Notes: generated by a model from the sequence alone, not told the origin. A stretch of 64,000 bases of DNA from M55B127 sp035269185 (GCA_964430875.1 CAYSHP010000001.1:62001-126000); one strand, 5' to 3'; shown: positions 1 through 9,780, counted from the stretch's first letter. Program-made: numbers and translations.

Positions 1-570
1 ACAGGCAGCAAAAAAGAAACTGCAATCGATTTAGCTAATAATCTATTAAATCAAACCAATGGTTTAAAGGGTATAATAGATTTTACACCAGAAGAATTTA
101 TGAAGTATCGAGGTATTGGTAAAGCAAAAGGTACTCAACTATGTGCTGTAATAGAATTAAGTAAAAGGATAAGTAGTTGTAAATTCCAGGGCAAGGTGGT
201 TTTAAATTCACCAAAAGATGCTGCTTCCTTTTTAATGCCAATGATGAGATATCTTAGACAAGAACATTTATATGCAGTACTTTTGGATGTTAAAAATAAA
301 GTAATTGCAAAGACATTAATATCAAAAGGTGGGCTTTCAAGTTCTACGGTTCATCCCAGAGAAGTATTTAAAAAAGCTATTAAAAAAAGTTGTGCAAGCA
401 TAATAATAGCTCATAATCATCCCAGTGGTGATCCAACTCCCAGTGATAATGATATTGAAGTTACAAACAGATTATTTTCAGCAGGTGAAGTTTTAGGGAT
501 AGAAGTTATGGACCATATAATAATTGGTGATGACAAATATATTAGTTTAAAAGCAAAAAAATTATTTTAA
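1..570 (+). CDS. radC: RadC/JAB-domain protein, 5' end missing
   Basis: The reading frame is open from base 1, so this is the C-terminal part (189 codons) of a longer gene; the ATG at 100 is internal. The visible part holds a helix-hairpin-helix-like stretch (YRGIGKAKGTQL) followed by the RadC MPN/JAB domain with the metal-binding motif HNHPSGDPTPSDND near residues 138-151. RadC-family proteins have long been called DNA repair proteins, but their biochemical role is unsettled. The gene lies 23 bp before mreB with no terminator between them, the usual radC-mreB order in Firmicutes. The family call is very secure, the function less so. Confidence 0.95.
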   Translation, partial: TGSKKETAIDLANNLLNQTNGLKGIIDFTPEEFMKYRGIGKAKGTQLCAVIELSKRISSCKFQGKVVLNSPKDAASFLMPMMRYLRQEHLYAVLLDVKNKVIAKTLISKGGLSSSTVHPREVFKKAIKKSCASIIIAHNHPSGDPTPSDNDIEVTNRLFSAGEVLGIEVMDHIIIGDDKYISLKAKKLF

Positions 571-593
571 GATATATAAAAGGAGGAATAAAG

Positions 594-1631
594 TTGTTTA
601 ATTTTTTAAGTGCACCTTTTTCCCGGGATATGGGAATAGATTTAGGGACTGCTAATACTTTAGTATATGTAAAGGGAAAGGGTATTATAATAAGAGAACC
701 CTCTGTTGTGGCTTTAAAAGAAAAAGATAAAAAGATATTAGCAGTTGGTAATGAAGCGAAAAATATGATTGGTAGAACACCAGGTAATATAAAGGCAGTT
801 AGGCCGATGAAAGATGGAGTAATTGCAGATTTTGATGTAACCGAAACTATGCTCAGACATTTTATTAGAAAAGCTCATAAAAGAAATAGACTAGTAAGGC
901 CACGTATTATTATATGTGTTCCTTCTGGTGTTACAGAAGTTGAAAAAAGAGCTGTTATTGATGCAGCTTTACAGGCGGGTGCCCGTAGTGCATTCTTAAT
1001 AGAAGAACCAATGGCTGCTGCTATTGGAGCAGGTTTACCTATCCATGAACCTACTGGTAATATGATAGTTGATATCGGAGGCGGTACAACTGAGGTTGCT
1101 GTAATTTCTCTTGGGGGTATTGTGACCAGTAGTTCTATAAGAATTGGCGGCGATGAAATGGATGAAGCTATTTCTCAATATATTAAAAAGAAATATAAGT
1201 TAATGGTGGGTGAAAGAACAGCCGAACAAATCAAGATTGATATTGGAACAGCTACCGGAAATAATGAAGGTTTAACTAAAGAAATCAAAGGTCGTGACTT
1301 AGTAAATGGTTTACCTAAAACTGTCACAATAAATTCTGATGAAATAAAAGATGCTCTCAAAGAACCGGTAAATAATATTTTAGATGCTGTTAAAAGAACT
1401 TTAGAAAAAACTCCACCCGAATTAGCTTCCGATGTAATGGGTAGAGGTATTATACTAACCGGTGGAGGAGCATTATTACATGGTATAGATGAACTTCTAA
1501 TAGAAACTACTCAAATGCCTGTCTATTTAGCCGAAGAACCCTTAGACTGTGTAGTAAATGGTACAGGTAATGCTTTAGAAGAATTAGATAAAATTAAAGA
1601 TCTTTTAATTACCCCAAAAAAACTATCATAG
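594..1631 (+). CDS. mreB: Rod-shape actin homologue MreB
   Basis: MreB polymerises into membrane-associated filaments that guide lateral cell-wall synthesis. The 345-residue length is normal. The N-terminal DMGIDLGTANTLVYVKGKG is the phosphate-1 loop, and VDIGGGTTEVAV is the phosphate-2 loop of the actin/Hsp70 fold. The start is TTG at 594, placed 7 bases after a strong AGGAGG; no better start exists. It is first in an unbroken run mreB-mreC-mreD-mrdA-minC-minD-minE-rodA, so the elongation and division-site machinery is probably co-transcribed. Confidence 0.98.
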   Translation: MFNFLSAPFSRDMGIDLGTANTLVYVKGKGIIIREPSVVALKEKDKKILAVGNEAKNMIGRTPGNIKAVRPMKDGVIADFDVTETMLRHFIRKAHKRNRLVRPRIIICVPSGVTEVEKRAVIDAALQAGARSAFLIEEPMAAAIGAGLPIHEPTGNMIVDIGGGTTEVAVISLGGIVTSSSIRIGGDEMDEAISQYIKKKYKLMVGERTAEQIKIDIGTATGNNEGLTKEIKGRDLVNGLPKTVTINSDEIKDALKEPVNNILDAVKRTLEKTPPELASDVMGRGIILTGGGALLHGIDELLIETTQMPVYLAEEPLDCVVNGTGNALEELDKIKDLLITPKKLS

Positions 1632-1643
1632 GGGGAATAAAAA

Positions 1644-2468
1644 TTGGATAATAAAGGTAGATTAATATTTATTGCGATCATGATTGTATTATTAGCTTTA
1701 GTAGGTACCCTTTATTTTTTCAATATTAATATTTCATATTTCCAATATATCGAAAGTGGAATTTATAATTTAATAAGCCCCATTATTGAGTTTTTTTCAG
1801 GCATATATCATGAGACTGTTTCTTATTGGCATGGTTTGCTGAATGTAGATGAAGTGATGGAAAAAAATAAAAAGTTAGAGAAGGAATTAGCCTCTTTAAA
1901 ACTACAAAACATTATGCTAAAAGGCTTTCAAAGAGAAAACGAGCGATTAAGAAAACTATTATCTTTTAAAGAACATGTTCCCTTTGAAACAATTGGGGGA
2001 ACAGTAATAGGATTTAGTCCTTCTTTATGGGAAAATAAGTTAATAATAAATCGTGGATCTAATGATGGTGTAAGAAAGAAAATGCCTGTTATCAGTTATA
2101 ATGGTGCGCTTGTGGGTCGGATTGATTATGTTGGATCAAGCAGTTCACAAATTTCCTTGATTTATGATCCTGAATTTGTAGTGGGAGGTATTGTTCAGCG
2201 AAATGAATCAAGAACTATTGGTATTGTAAAGGGCCAATTAAATAATGATACTATTAATATCATGGAAAAGATCTCTTGGGATGCAGATATAAAAAAAGGA
2301 GATATTATTGTTACCTCTGGTTTTTCAAATAACTATCCTAAGGGTTTACCGATTGGTAGAGTACAGGAAATAAATTCAGATAATTATGGACTATCACAGA
2401 GTGCAGATATAAAGTTGTTTAGCTCAATAAATACAGTAGAAGAAGTATTAGTAATAACTGATTTTTAG
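1644..2468 (+). CDS. mreC: Rod-shape protein MreC
   Basis: MreC is a bitopic membrane scaffold linking cytoplasmic MreB with the periplasmic/extracellular elongation enzymes. The 274-residue protein has one N-terminal membrane helix (about residues 7-28), a coiled coil (about 70-115, with the repeats KKLEKELASLKLQNIML and RENERLRKLLSF), then the paired beta-barrel domain typical of MreC (GGTVIGFSPSLWENKLIINRG onward). The start is TTG at 1644 after GGGGGA. It sits 12 bp after mreB and 11 bp before mreD. Confidence 0.96.
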   Translation: MDNKGRLIFIAIMIVLLALVGTLYFFNINISYFQYIESGIYNLISPIIEFFSGIYHETVSYWHGLLNVDEVMEKNKKLEKELASLKLQNIMLKGFQRENERLRKLLSFKEHVPFETIGGTVIGFSPSLWENKLIINRGSNDGVRKKMPVISYNGALVGRIDYVGSSSSQISLIYDPEFVVGGIVQRNESRTIGIVKGQLNNDTINIMEKISWDADIKKGDIIVTSGFSNNYPKGLPIGRVQEINSDNYGLSQSADIKLFSSINTVEEVLVITDF

Positions 2469-2479
2469 GAGGGCTCTTT

Positions 2480-2980
2480 TTGAATCGTAACATAATCTTT
2501 GTTTTAATATTAATAATTGGATTAGTCCTGCAGGTTACAATTTTATCCCTATATACTCCCTGGGATATAAAGCCGGATATAATTTTGGTTCTCGTAGTGG
2601 TTATTTCAATTTTAGATGGACCTAAAACCGGTTTACTAATGGGGATTATTGGTGGATTACTGCAGGATATTTTTCTGGGTGAATTTATTTCAATAAATAC
2701 AATTATTAAAGCCCCTCTTGGATTTGTAAATGGTTTTATGGAAGGTCATTTTTTTAAAGGTAATTATCTATTAGCTCCAGTTATTACATTTGGTGCCTCT
2801 ATAATATATTACATGCTGACAATTGTTTTATCCGAAGAATTAATCTTTAGTATTAATTACTGGGAAAGTTTAAAAAATACAATAATACCAAGTTCAATAT
2901 ATAATGCAGTATTATCTTTAATTATTTATATAATATTATACAGATTATTTTATTATGGTGAAAACTATTATGGAAGATAG
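2480..2980 (+). CDS. mreD: Rod-shape membrane protein MreD
   Basis: A 166-residue, very hydrophobic protein with five to six predicted membrane helices, in the invariant position between mreC and the PBP2 gene. The motif DIILVLVVVISILDGPKTGLLMGIIGGLLQDIFLGE matches the MreD family (about 160-175 residues), broken here only for description: DGPKTGLLMG and GLLQDIFLGE are the key parts. TTG start after AGGAGG. Its 3' end overlaps the next gene slightly, suggesting translational coupling. Confidence 0.94.
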   Translation: MNRNIIFVLILIIGLVLQVTILSLYTPWDIKPDIILVLVVVISILDGPKTGLLMGIIGGLLQDIFLGEFISINTIIKAPLGFVNGFMEGHFFKGNYLLAPVITFGASIIYYMLTIVLSEELIFSINYWESLKNTIIPSSIYNAVLSLIIYIILYRLFYYGENYYGR

Positions 2981-4949
2981 AATAAAAATTTTTAAAGTTA
3001 TATTAATAATAATTTTTATCCTTTTAGTTGCAAGAGCCTTTCAACTTCAAATACTAAATGGAGACTACTATTATAATCTATCAGAAGGAAACAGGACATC
3101 CTTTCGTCCTATTAGTGCCCCACGAGGTAAAATAATAGATAGTGATGGAGAAATTTTAGTAAATAATAAACTATCTCATAGCCTCTATTTACTTCCAAAT
3201 GAAATTCCTCCTAAATTAAAAGTAGATTCTTTATTAAGCAAAATTGCCAATCTAACTTCATTAACCTATGAGAATTTATTAAGCAATTATAACTTTAGTA
3301 AAAAGAAGATGAATAATCAAAATGCTTTAATATTAAAGAGGAATATCAATAAAGAAGATATGGTCATATTATTAGAAAACCAGGAGGAGTTACCTGGTAT
3401 TTTAGTGAAGGAATCTTCTATAAGAGACTATGTATATGAGGATTTAGCCTCTCATATTATTGGATATGTGGGTGAAATTAGCAAATCTGAGTTAAGATAT
3501 TATCAAAGTCAGGGGATAAATAGTTATAATGTGCAGGATATGATAGGAAAATCGGGACTTGAAAAAGAATATGAATCATATTTAAAAGGTGAAGATGGTA
3601 TTAGACAGATTGAAGTTAATAACGTGGGAGAAATGGTCAAAGAACTTGGTACAAAGCCTCCGGTTCCTGGTAATAATATTGTTTTGAATTTTGATTTAGA
3701 TTATCAGCGGGAAATTGAAAAGATTTTAAAAAAACATATTGAACGACTTATGCAGGAAGCAGAAGATGACCCAGAAAGATATAAACCAACAGGGGGTTCA
3801 GCCATTGTTTTAAATCCAAACAATGGTGAAGTTATTGCAATGGCAAGTTATCCTGATTTTGATCCTAACTTATTTTCAACTGGACTGAGTACAAAGGATT
3901 ATCAAGATTTATCAAATGATCCTATGAAACCTTTATTAAATAGGAATATTATGGCAGCTGTGCCACCGGGTTCATTATTTAAATTAGTTACGGGTAGTGC
4001 AGCAATAAAATATCTTAATATAAATGGAGATACAGAATTTGTTGATGAAAATGGATTATTTTATATTCCAGACTGGTCGAGACCTTTTAGAAATTGGCAT
4101 CCTGGCGGGGAAGGTAGGCTTGATTTTACAAAAGCAATTGCTCGTTCTAATAATATAATATTTTATAAATTAGGTTATAGATTATATGAACAGTATCAAG
4201 GTGATAAATTAGTGAATACTGCTTTAAACTATGGATTAGGCCAAAAAACGGAAATTGATTTACCAGAGGAAAAAAAAGGAATAGTACCAAAAGGTGCTAT
4301 TGATGATCAAAATGGTAATTGGTATCCAGGTGATTCGGTCAATCTTTCGATTGGACAAGGTGGTTTATTAACCACCCCTATTCAATTGGTGAATTATATT
4401 TCAGCTATTGCCAACAATGGTACTTTGTATCGACCTTATTTAGTAGATAAAATTAAAAATGCTAAGGGAGAAATTATATACGAGCAAAGTCCCCAAGTGA
4501 TTAGAAAATTAGATTACAGTAATCAGTTATTCGAAATACTACATGAAGGTATGCAAGAAGTTACAATGTCTTCTTATGGTACCGCAAGAAGTACTTTTAG
4601 AGAATTTCCCATCAAGGTAGCGGGGAAAACAGGAACTGCGCAAACTGGAACTGAAGATGTCAGTCATGGATGGTTTGGTGGGTTTGCTCCAACTGAGAAT
4701 CCAGAGATAGCAGTTCTAGTATTTTTAGAAAATGGTAGTTCTTCTACTTATACTTTACCAATTGCTGGTGACATAATTAAAGAATATTTTGGGATTGAAA
4801 CTGAAGTTGCTGAGGTTGATAGTGAAGAAAATGAACAAGAAGTAAATGAAAAAGAAGAACAAAACGAAAACAAACAGACCCAATCTAATCAACAAGAGGA
4901 TAAAAGTAATTTATTTGAATATATTAGAGATGTATTTTCTTCAGATTAG
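2970..4949 (+). CDS. mrdA: Penicillin-binding protein 2, elongation transpeptidase
   Basis: A class B PBP that crosslinks peptidoglycan during side-wall growth, partner of RodA. It has one N-terminal membrane helix, a pedestal domain beginning SAPRGKIIDSDGEILV, and a transpeptidase domain with active-site PPGSLFK (Ser about residue 335), SNN (about 393) and KTGTAQTG (about 553). The C-terminal 45 residues are an acidic, glutamate-rich tail. An upstream in-frame ATG lies at 2955, but 2970 has the GGTG at 2957 at a usable distance; both overlap mreD, so the start is uncertain. Length 659 residues from this start, normal for PBP2. Confidence 0.95.
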   Translation: MEDRIKIFKVILIIIFILLVARAFQLQILNGDYYYNLSEGNRTSFRPISAPRGKIIDSDGEILVNNKLSHSLYLLPNEIPPKLKVDSLLSKIANLTSLTYENLLSNYNFSKKKMNNQNALILKRNINKEDMVILLENQEELPGILVKESSIRDYVYEDLASHIIGYVGEISKSELRYYQSQGINSYNVQDMIGKSGLEKEYESYLKGEDGIRQIEVNNVGEMVKELGTKPPVPGNNIVLNFDLDYQREIEKILKKHIERLMQEAEDDPERYKPTGGSAIVLNPNNGEVIAMASYPDFDPNLFSTGLSTKDYQDLSNDPMKPLLNRNIMAAVPPGSLFKLVTGSAAIKYLNINGDTEFVDENGLFYIPDWSRPFRNWHPGGEGRLDFTKAIARSNNIIFYKLGYRLYEQYQGDKLVNTALNYGLGQKTEIDLPEEKKGIVPKGAIDDQNGNWYPGDSVNLSIGQGGLLTTPIQLVNYISAIANNGTLYRPYLVDKIKNAKGEIIYEQSPQVIRKLDYSNQLFEILHEGMQEVTMSSYGTARSTFREFPIKVAGKTGTAQTGTEDVSHGWFGGFAPTENPEIAVLVFLENGSSSTYTLPIAGDIIKEYFGIETEVAEVDSEENEQEVNEKEEQNENKQTQSNQQEDKSNLFEYIRDVFSSD

Positions 4950-5008
4950 AAAAGGAATTTATCATTAACTAGTGAATTTAATATAATGAGAAAGGAAAGA
5001 TATAAATT

Positions 5009-5623
5009 ATGAAATCACCGATTTCTTTTAAAGTGGCTAAAAATGGCATAGTGCTAAAGCTTGATCCTAATGCTGAATTTAATCGAATAAAAAATGCATT
5101 GCGAGATCATGTAACTAGTGCTACAAATTTTTATGCTGGTGCTGATTTATATATAAATATAGCTGATAATAGTTTTAAAATTGACCAATTAAATGAGATA
5201 GTAAATATTGCACGTGGCTATAAAGACGTAAAAAATATTATATTTACAAGTGATGTAATAAAAAAAGATACTATTGAAATTAATAATGAAGGAGAAACTT
5301 ATCTAATAAATAGAACATTAAGATCAGGTCAAAAAGTTAAAAAATCAGGAAATGTAGTAATAATTGGTGATATAAATCCAGGTGCAGAGGTAATTGCCGG
5401 CGGAGATATTATCGTTTTTGGCAAAATTAGAGGGGTTGTTCACGCCGGAGCAGGAGGTTCTACCGAAGCTTCTGTTACTGCTTTAAAATTAGAACCTACT
5501 CAATTAAGAATATCTAAAAAGATTGCAAGACCTCCTGAAGAAAGCAAAAATAGAAAAAGTTTGAACCCTGAAAGGGCTTTTATTCAGGATGGACAAATTA
5601 TGGTCGAGAATTTTGAAATATAA
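5009..5623 (+). CDS. minC: Septum-site inhibitor MinC
   Basis: MinC blocks FtsZ-ring formation away from mid-cell and is carried to the membrane by MinD. The 204-residue protein has the weakly conserved N-terminal FtsZ-inhibiting domain and the C-terminal beta-helix domain (GNVVIIGDINPGAEVIAGGD and GKIRGVVHAGAGG, about residues 115-155) that dimerises and binds MinD. It is followed 24 bp later by minD. ATG start at 5009 after AGAAAGGAAAG. Confidence 0.95.
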   Translation: MKSPISFKVAKNGIVLKLDPNAEFNRIKNALRDHVTSATNFYAGADLYINIADNSFKIDQLNEIVNIARGYKDVKNIIFTSDVIKKDTIEINNEGETYLINRTLRSGQKVKKSGNVVIIGDINPGAEVIAGGDIIVFGKIRGVVHAGAGGSTEASVTALKLEPTQLRISKKIARPPEESKNRKSLNPERAFIQDGQIMVENFEI

Positions 5624-5647
5624 AATTATAAAAATGGAGGGAAAAAA

Positions 5648-6442
5648 TTGGCAGGCAAATCATTAGTAATTACTTCGGGTAAAGGTGGAGTTGGTAAGAC
5701 AACAACCGTTGCTAACATTGGTACAGCGTTAGCTATGATGGACTATAAAGTTTGTCTTATTGACGCAGATATTGGATTAAGAAATTTAGATGTAGTTATG
5801 GGTTTAGAAAACAGAATTGTATATGATATCGTTGATGTAGTAGAAGATAATTGCAGATTAGAACAGGCTTTAATTAGAGACAAAAGGCATAAAAACTTAT
5901 TCTTATTACCTGCTGCTCAAACTAGAGATAAAACAGCAGTACAGCCTAACCAGATGAAGTCCTTAGTTGAAGATTTAAAAAAAGAAATGGATTATGTAGT
6001 AATTGATTCTCCAGCAGGTATAGAACAGGGTTTTAAAAACGCGATTGCAGGTGCAGATTTTGCCTTGATCGTGACTACACCTGAAGTTTCAGCAGTTAGA
6101 GATGCAGACCGTATTATTGGATTATTAGAAGCAGAAGGTCTAAAAGATCCTGAGGTTATTATAAATAGAATAAATGCCGAGATGGTCAGTAGAGGAGATA
6201 TGATGAATATTGAAGATATTATTGAGATATTAGCTGTTCAATTAAAAGGGATTGTTCCAGAAGATAATATCATTATAGTTTCTTCTAATAGAGGTGAACC
6301 AGTAGTACTTAAAGATAATCCAAAAGCCGGACAGGCTTTTAAAAATATAGCAAAGAGAATAACTGGGGAAGAAGTTAATTTTATTTCACTTGAAGACAAT
6401 TCATTTTTTACTAAACTTAAAAAAATATTTAGTTTTTCTTAA
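5648..6442 (+). CDS. minD: Septum-site ATPase MinD
   Basis: A ParA/MinD deviant Walker ATPase that binds the membrane as an ATP dimer and recruits MinC. The deviant Walker A SGKGGVGKTTT lies at residues 10-20, switch/Walker regions are DADIGLRNLD and VVIDSPAGIEQG, and the last 11 residues (FFTKLKKIFSF) form the amphipathic membrane-targeting helix. TTG start at 5648, 7 bases after a GGAGGG. 264 residues, standard length. minE follows. Confidence 0.98.
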   Translation: MAGKSLVITSGKGGVGKTTTVANIGTALAMMDYKVCLIDADIGLRNLDVVMGLENRIVYDIVDVVEDNCRLEQALIRDKRHKNLFLLPAAQTRDKTAVQPNQMKSLVEDLKKEMDYVVIDSPAGIEQGFKNAIAGADFALIVTTPEVSAVRDADRIIGLLEAEGLKDPEVIINRINAEMVSRGDMMNIEDIIEILAVQLKGIVPEDNIIIVSSNRGEPVVLKDNPKAGQAFKNIAKRITGEEVNFISLEDNSFFTKLKKIFSFS

Positions 6443-6459
6443 TAAAGGGGGTAATTACA

Positions 6460-6723
6460 ATCGGGTTATTAGAATTTTTAGGACTGAGAAAGAAAAAAGA
6501 TGAGACCAGCAAAAATGTTGCAAAGGAAAGACTACAGTTTATTTTGGTTCAGGATAGGATTAAACTATCACCTTCTGAAATGGAATCACTTAAAAAAGAT
6601 TTACTTAAAGTGATGAAAAAGTATGTAGATGTTGATGATAGGGAAATAGAAATGGAAATCAATAGAGAAGAGCAGATGATGGCTATGGTTGCTAATTTTC
6701 CGCTTAGGAGGAATAATCAATAG
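6460..6723 (+). CDS. minE: Division topological factor MinE with apparent ATC start codon
   Basis: MinE stimulates MinD ATPase and drives Min oscillation or repositioning. Translated from 6460 the 87-residue product reads (M)GLLEFLGLRKKKDETSKN then VAKERLQFILVQDRIKLSPS, the MinE membrane-anchor helix and anti-MinCD segment, followed by the topological-specificity dimer domain ending MVANFPLRR. The frame is closed by a TAG at 6430, and no ATG, GTG or TTG lies between that stop and the conserved N-terminus. The ATC at 6460 sits 8 bases after the GGGGG at 6447-6451; the ATT at 6454 is only 2 bases after it. The length and N-terminus match the family if ATC is used. A sequencing error creating ATC from ATG is the alternative. 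Confidence 0.9.
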   Translation: MGLLEFLGLRKKKDETSKNVAKERLQFILVQDRIKLSPSEMESLKKDLLKVMKKYVDVDDREIEMEINREEQMMAMVANFPLRRNNQ

Positions 6724-6736
6724 AAGGAAGTAAACT

Positions 6737-7873
6737 ATGCATTTTGAAAAAAAATTATTTAAAAATTTAAATTTATATATTCCGATAACTGTTATATTAT
6801 TAATTGTTATAGGGACTTTTGCTATAAGTAGTGCTGTGGAATTAAATAAAGTTGGTTCTAATAGTTCTATTTTCTTAAAAAAGCAGATTATTGCTGCAGT
6901 TTTAGGAATTATAGCAGCGATTATCATCCAATTTTTTGATTACCGTATATTTAAGGAGTATGCTCAGCTGATATTTGGTACGATGATTATTATTTTGGTG
7001 ATGACTCATCTCTATGGTGCTAATATTAGCGGAGGACGTAGATGGTTAGACCTGGGTTTTGTAAATATCCAGCCTTCTGAATTAGCTAAGATTGTCTTAA
7101 TTTTAGTATTAGCAGCAATTTTAGATCAGAAAAAGGAGTTAAATTCAATCAAAGACTTAATTTTACCATTTGGTTATTTTTTAGTTCCTTTTTTACTTAT
7201 TGTTTTTGAAAATGATTTAGGTACAGCCCTTGTATTACTGGTAATATTTGTAGTAATGCTATATATAGCTGGTGCTAATAAAAAGTTTATGTATGTTTTT
7301 TTCGGGGGCGGTTTTGTAACTATAATTGGTTTAATAGCTTCTCATATTACTTTCGGTACTCCATTACCATTTTTAAAAGAATACCAATTAAATCGATTAA
7401 TAGCCTTTATTAATCCCAATATTGATCCTCGGGGAATTGGATATAATATAATACAATCCAAAATAGCTCTAGGTTCAGGTAGATTAAGTGGTAAAGGTCT
7501 ATTTGCAGGCACCCAAAACCAGCTTAATTTTTTACCCGCAAAACATACAGATTTCATTTTTTCTGTTATTGGTGAAGAGTTTGGGTTTATCGGAGTATTG
7601 GTCGTAATTATTCTTTTCTTATTACTATTTTGGCAGTTATTTAATATTGTTTTTCAGGCAAAAGATAGATTTGGAAAATTAGTAGTCACTGGTATTATTG
7701 CAATGTTTTTCTTTCATGTAATTGAAAATATTGGAATGACCATGGGAGTTATGCCTATAACTGGTATTCCACTTCCTTTTATTAGTTATGGTGGTACCTC
7801 AATGGTAACATCAATAGTAGCTGTAGGTATAGCATTGAATGTAAATATTCGAAAGAAAAAATTACATTTTTAG
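6737..7873 (+). CDS. rodA: SEDS peptidoglycan polymerase RodA
   Basis: A polytopic SEDS-family glycosyltransferase that polymerises lipid II together with PBP2 during elongation. The 378-residue protein has about ten membrane helices and SEDS signatures: GGRRWLDLGFVNIQPSELAK (about 97-116), ENDLGTALVL, GEEFGFIG, and GIPLPFISYGGTSM near the C-terminus. Placement in the same operon as mrdA favours RodA over the division paralogue FtsW. ATG at 6737 preceded by AGAAGGAAG. Confidence 0.95.
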   Translation: MHFEKKLFKNLNLYIPITVILLIVIGTFAISSAVELNKVGSNSSIFLKKQIIAAVLGIIAAIIIQFFDYRIFKEYAQLIFGTMIIILVMTHLYGANISGGRRWLDLGFVNIQPSELAKIVLILVLAAILDQKKELNSIKDLILPFGYFLVPFLLIVFENDLGTALVLLVIFVVMLYIAGANKKFMYVFFGGGFVTIIGLIASHITFGTPLPFLKEYQLNRLIAFINPNIDPRGIGYNIIQSKIALGSGRLSGKGLFAGTQNQLNFLPAKHTDFIFSVIGEEFGFIGVLVVIILFLLLFWQLFNIVFQAKDRFGKLVVTGIIAMFFFHVIENIGMTMGVMPITGIPLPFISYGGTSMVTSIVAVGIALNVNIRKKKLHF

Positions 7874-7899
7874 TAGCAAAATTTAAGGAGTTAATACAG

Positions 7900-9780
7900 A
7901 TGAATGTAAGAGATAAAATATATGATAGATTGATTGAAGTATCAAACCCAGAAAGATACATTGGTAATGAGTACAACATCATAAAAAAAGAATGGGATTC
8001 TAATAAGATTAAGGTTTTAACTGCTTTTCCAGATGCCTATGAGATTGGTATGTCTCATCTTGGTTTAAAAATTATATACCACTTATTAAACAAGGAAGAT
8101 AATATAATATGTGAGAGAACCTTTTCTCCTTGGCCTGATCTAGAAGATCTATTAAGAAAAGAAGATTTACCAATATTTTCATTAGAATCAGGAAAGAGTG
8201 TAGATGAGTTTGATATATTAGCTTTTACCTTACAGTATGAAATGAGCTATACCAATATTTTAACAATTTTAGATTTGGCAGGAGTAAATTATTACAGTGA
8301 AAAGCGTCACGAAGATGATCCGCTTATCATAGGGGGAGGTTCAATTATAAGTAATATTGAACCAGTTGCTCCTTTTTTTGATTTAATATTTGTAGGTGAA
8401 GCTGAAGAACATATAGTTGATATTATAAATAATTATAGTAATCTAAAGGCAAAAGGTTATAGCAAAAAGGAAATATTAAAGAAATTATCAAAGCAGCCGG
8501 GTGTATATATTCCATCATTATATGAAGTTAATTATGATAGACAAGGGCATATTGAAAATATAATACCCAAAGATAATGAAGTCAAAACAAAAATTAAAAG
8601 ACAGTTAGTTTCTAATTTAGATGAAGCCTTTTATCCAGAAGACTTTCTTGTGCCCTATATGGATATAGTACATGATAGAGCAACAGTAGAAGTTTCTCGA
8701 GGTTGTACAAAGGGTTGTAGATTCTGTTCTGCTGGCATTACTTATAGGCCAGTAAGAGAGAGGAAAAAGGAAACTTTATTAAAGCAAATTGATAACATTT
8801 TAGATAGTACTGGCTATGATGAAATTTCTTTAACATCTTTAAGTACAGTTGATCATTCACAAATAGAACCATTAGTAAAAGAATTAACTCAAAAATATGA
8901 AGGACGTAAAATTAGTATATCCCTTTCTTCTCTTAGAGTTGATAAATTTTCTGTAGAATTAGCTAAGGAAGTGCAGAAGGTTAGGAAAACAGGCCTGACT
9001 TTTGCTCCAGAAGCAGGGACTAAAAGATTAAGAAATGTAATTAATAAAGGGGTATCAGAAAGTAATCTTTATGAAGCAGTTGAAGCTGCCTTTAATGAAG
9101 GATGGTCCACTGTAAAACTCTATTTTATGATTGGACTACCAACCGAAAGGAAGGAAGATTTAGAAGGTATTATCAGTATGGTTAATAATGTTTTACAAAA
9201 GGGGAAAGAAATTCGCAAACAAAACAAAAAGAAGATGAGGCCTATCAGAATAAATGTAAGTATCTCAACTTTTATTCCCAAAGCTTCTACTCCTTTCCAG
9301 TGGGAGCCTATGGTTAACAGAACAGACTTAAAACAAAAAATAAATTTTTTAAGATCTAAATTAAATAAAAAAGGTATCAATTTTAGCTGGAATGAAGAAG
9401 ATCTTTCACTTCTTGAAAGTATATTTTCAAGAGGAGATCGAAGATTATCAGAAGTATTAATTAGTGCTTATAATAAAGGGGCTCGATTTGATGGTTGGGG
9501 AGACTTTTTTGACTTTGATCTTTGGCTTGAGTCCTTTAAAGAAAATGATTTAGATCCTGATTTTTATTTAAGAAGAAGAGAATTTGTTGAAACACTACCC
9601 TGGGATCATATTGATATGGGTCTAAATTCCAAATTTTTAAAAAATGAATATGATAAAGCACTAAAAAATGAAACAACATCAGACTGCAGATTTGCTAAAT
9701 GTAAAGGATGTAATATTTGTTATAATTTAGATGTGGATTTAGATATTATTGGGAATGATTATAATGTATATAAGAGCTGA
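7900..9780 (+). CDS. Radical SAM protein, TIGR03960-like
   Basis: A 626-residue protein with an N-terminal cobalamin-binding-like Rossmann region, a radical SAM core with the 4Fe-4S motif CTKGCRFC (about residues 268-275), and a C-terminal cysteine group FAKCKGCNICYN. This architecture is the TIGR03960 family, almost always encoded next to a TIGR03936 protein and RNase G near rplU in Firmicutes; the same order is seen here. The reaction is not established to my knowledge. A role in RNA or ribosome modification is only inferred from neighbours. Confidence 0.88.
   Translation: MNVRDKIYDRLIEVSNPERYIGNEYNIIKKEWDSNKIKVLTAFPDAYEIGMSHLGLKIIYHLLNKEDNIICERTFSPWPDLEDLLRKEDLPIFSLESGKSVDEFDILAFTLQYEMSYTNILTILDLAGVNYYSEKRHEDDPLIIGGGSIISNIEPVAPFFDLIFVGEAEEHIVDIINNYSNLKAKGYSKKEILKKLSKQPGVYIPSLYEVNYDRQGHIENIIPKDNEVKTKIKRQLVSNLDEAFYPEDFLVPYMDIVHDRATVEVSRGCTKGCRFCSAGITYRPVRERKKETLLKQIDNILDSTGYDEISLTSLSTVDHSQIEPLVKELTQKYEGRKISISLSSLRVDKFSVELAKEVQKVRKTGLTFAPEAGTKRLRNVINKGVSESNLYEAVEAAFNEGWSTVKLYFMIGLPTERKEDLEGIISMVNNVLQKGKEIRKQNKKKMRPIRINVSISTFIPKASTPFQWEPMVNRTDLKQKINFLRSKLNKKGINFSWNEEDLSLLESIFSRGDRRLSEVLISAYNKGARFDGWGDFFDFDLWLESFKENDLDPDFYLRRREFVETLPWDHIDMGLNSKFLKNEYDKALKNETTSDCRFAKCKGCNICYNLDVDLDIIGNDYNVYKS

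Noticed and set aside
1175..1360. Minus-strand ORF inside mreB, and similar antisense or out-of-frame ORFs across the window
   Set aside because: They lie within strong, fully recognised genes, have no family resemblance or ribosome site, and are what AT-rich coding DNA gives by chance.
6601..6927. 108-aa minus-strand ORF across minE and the start of rodA
   Set aside because: It covers the real, ATC-started minE and the rodA N-terminus and shows no recognisable protein; it is a shadow frame.
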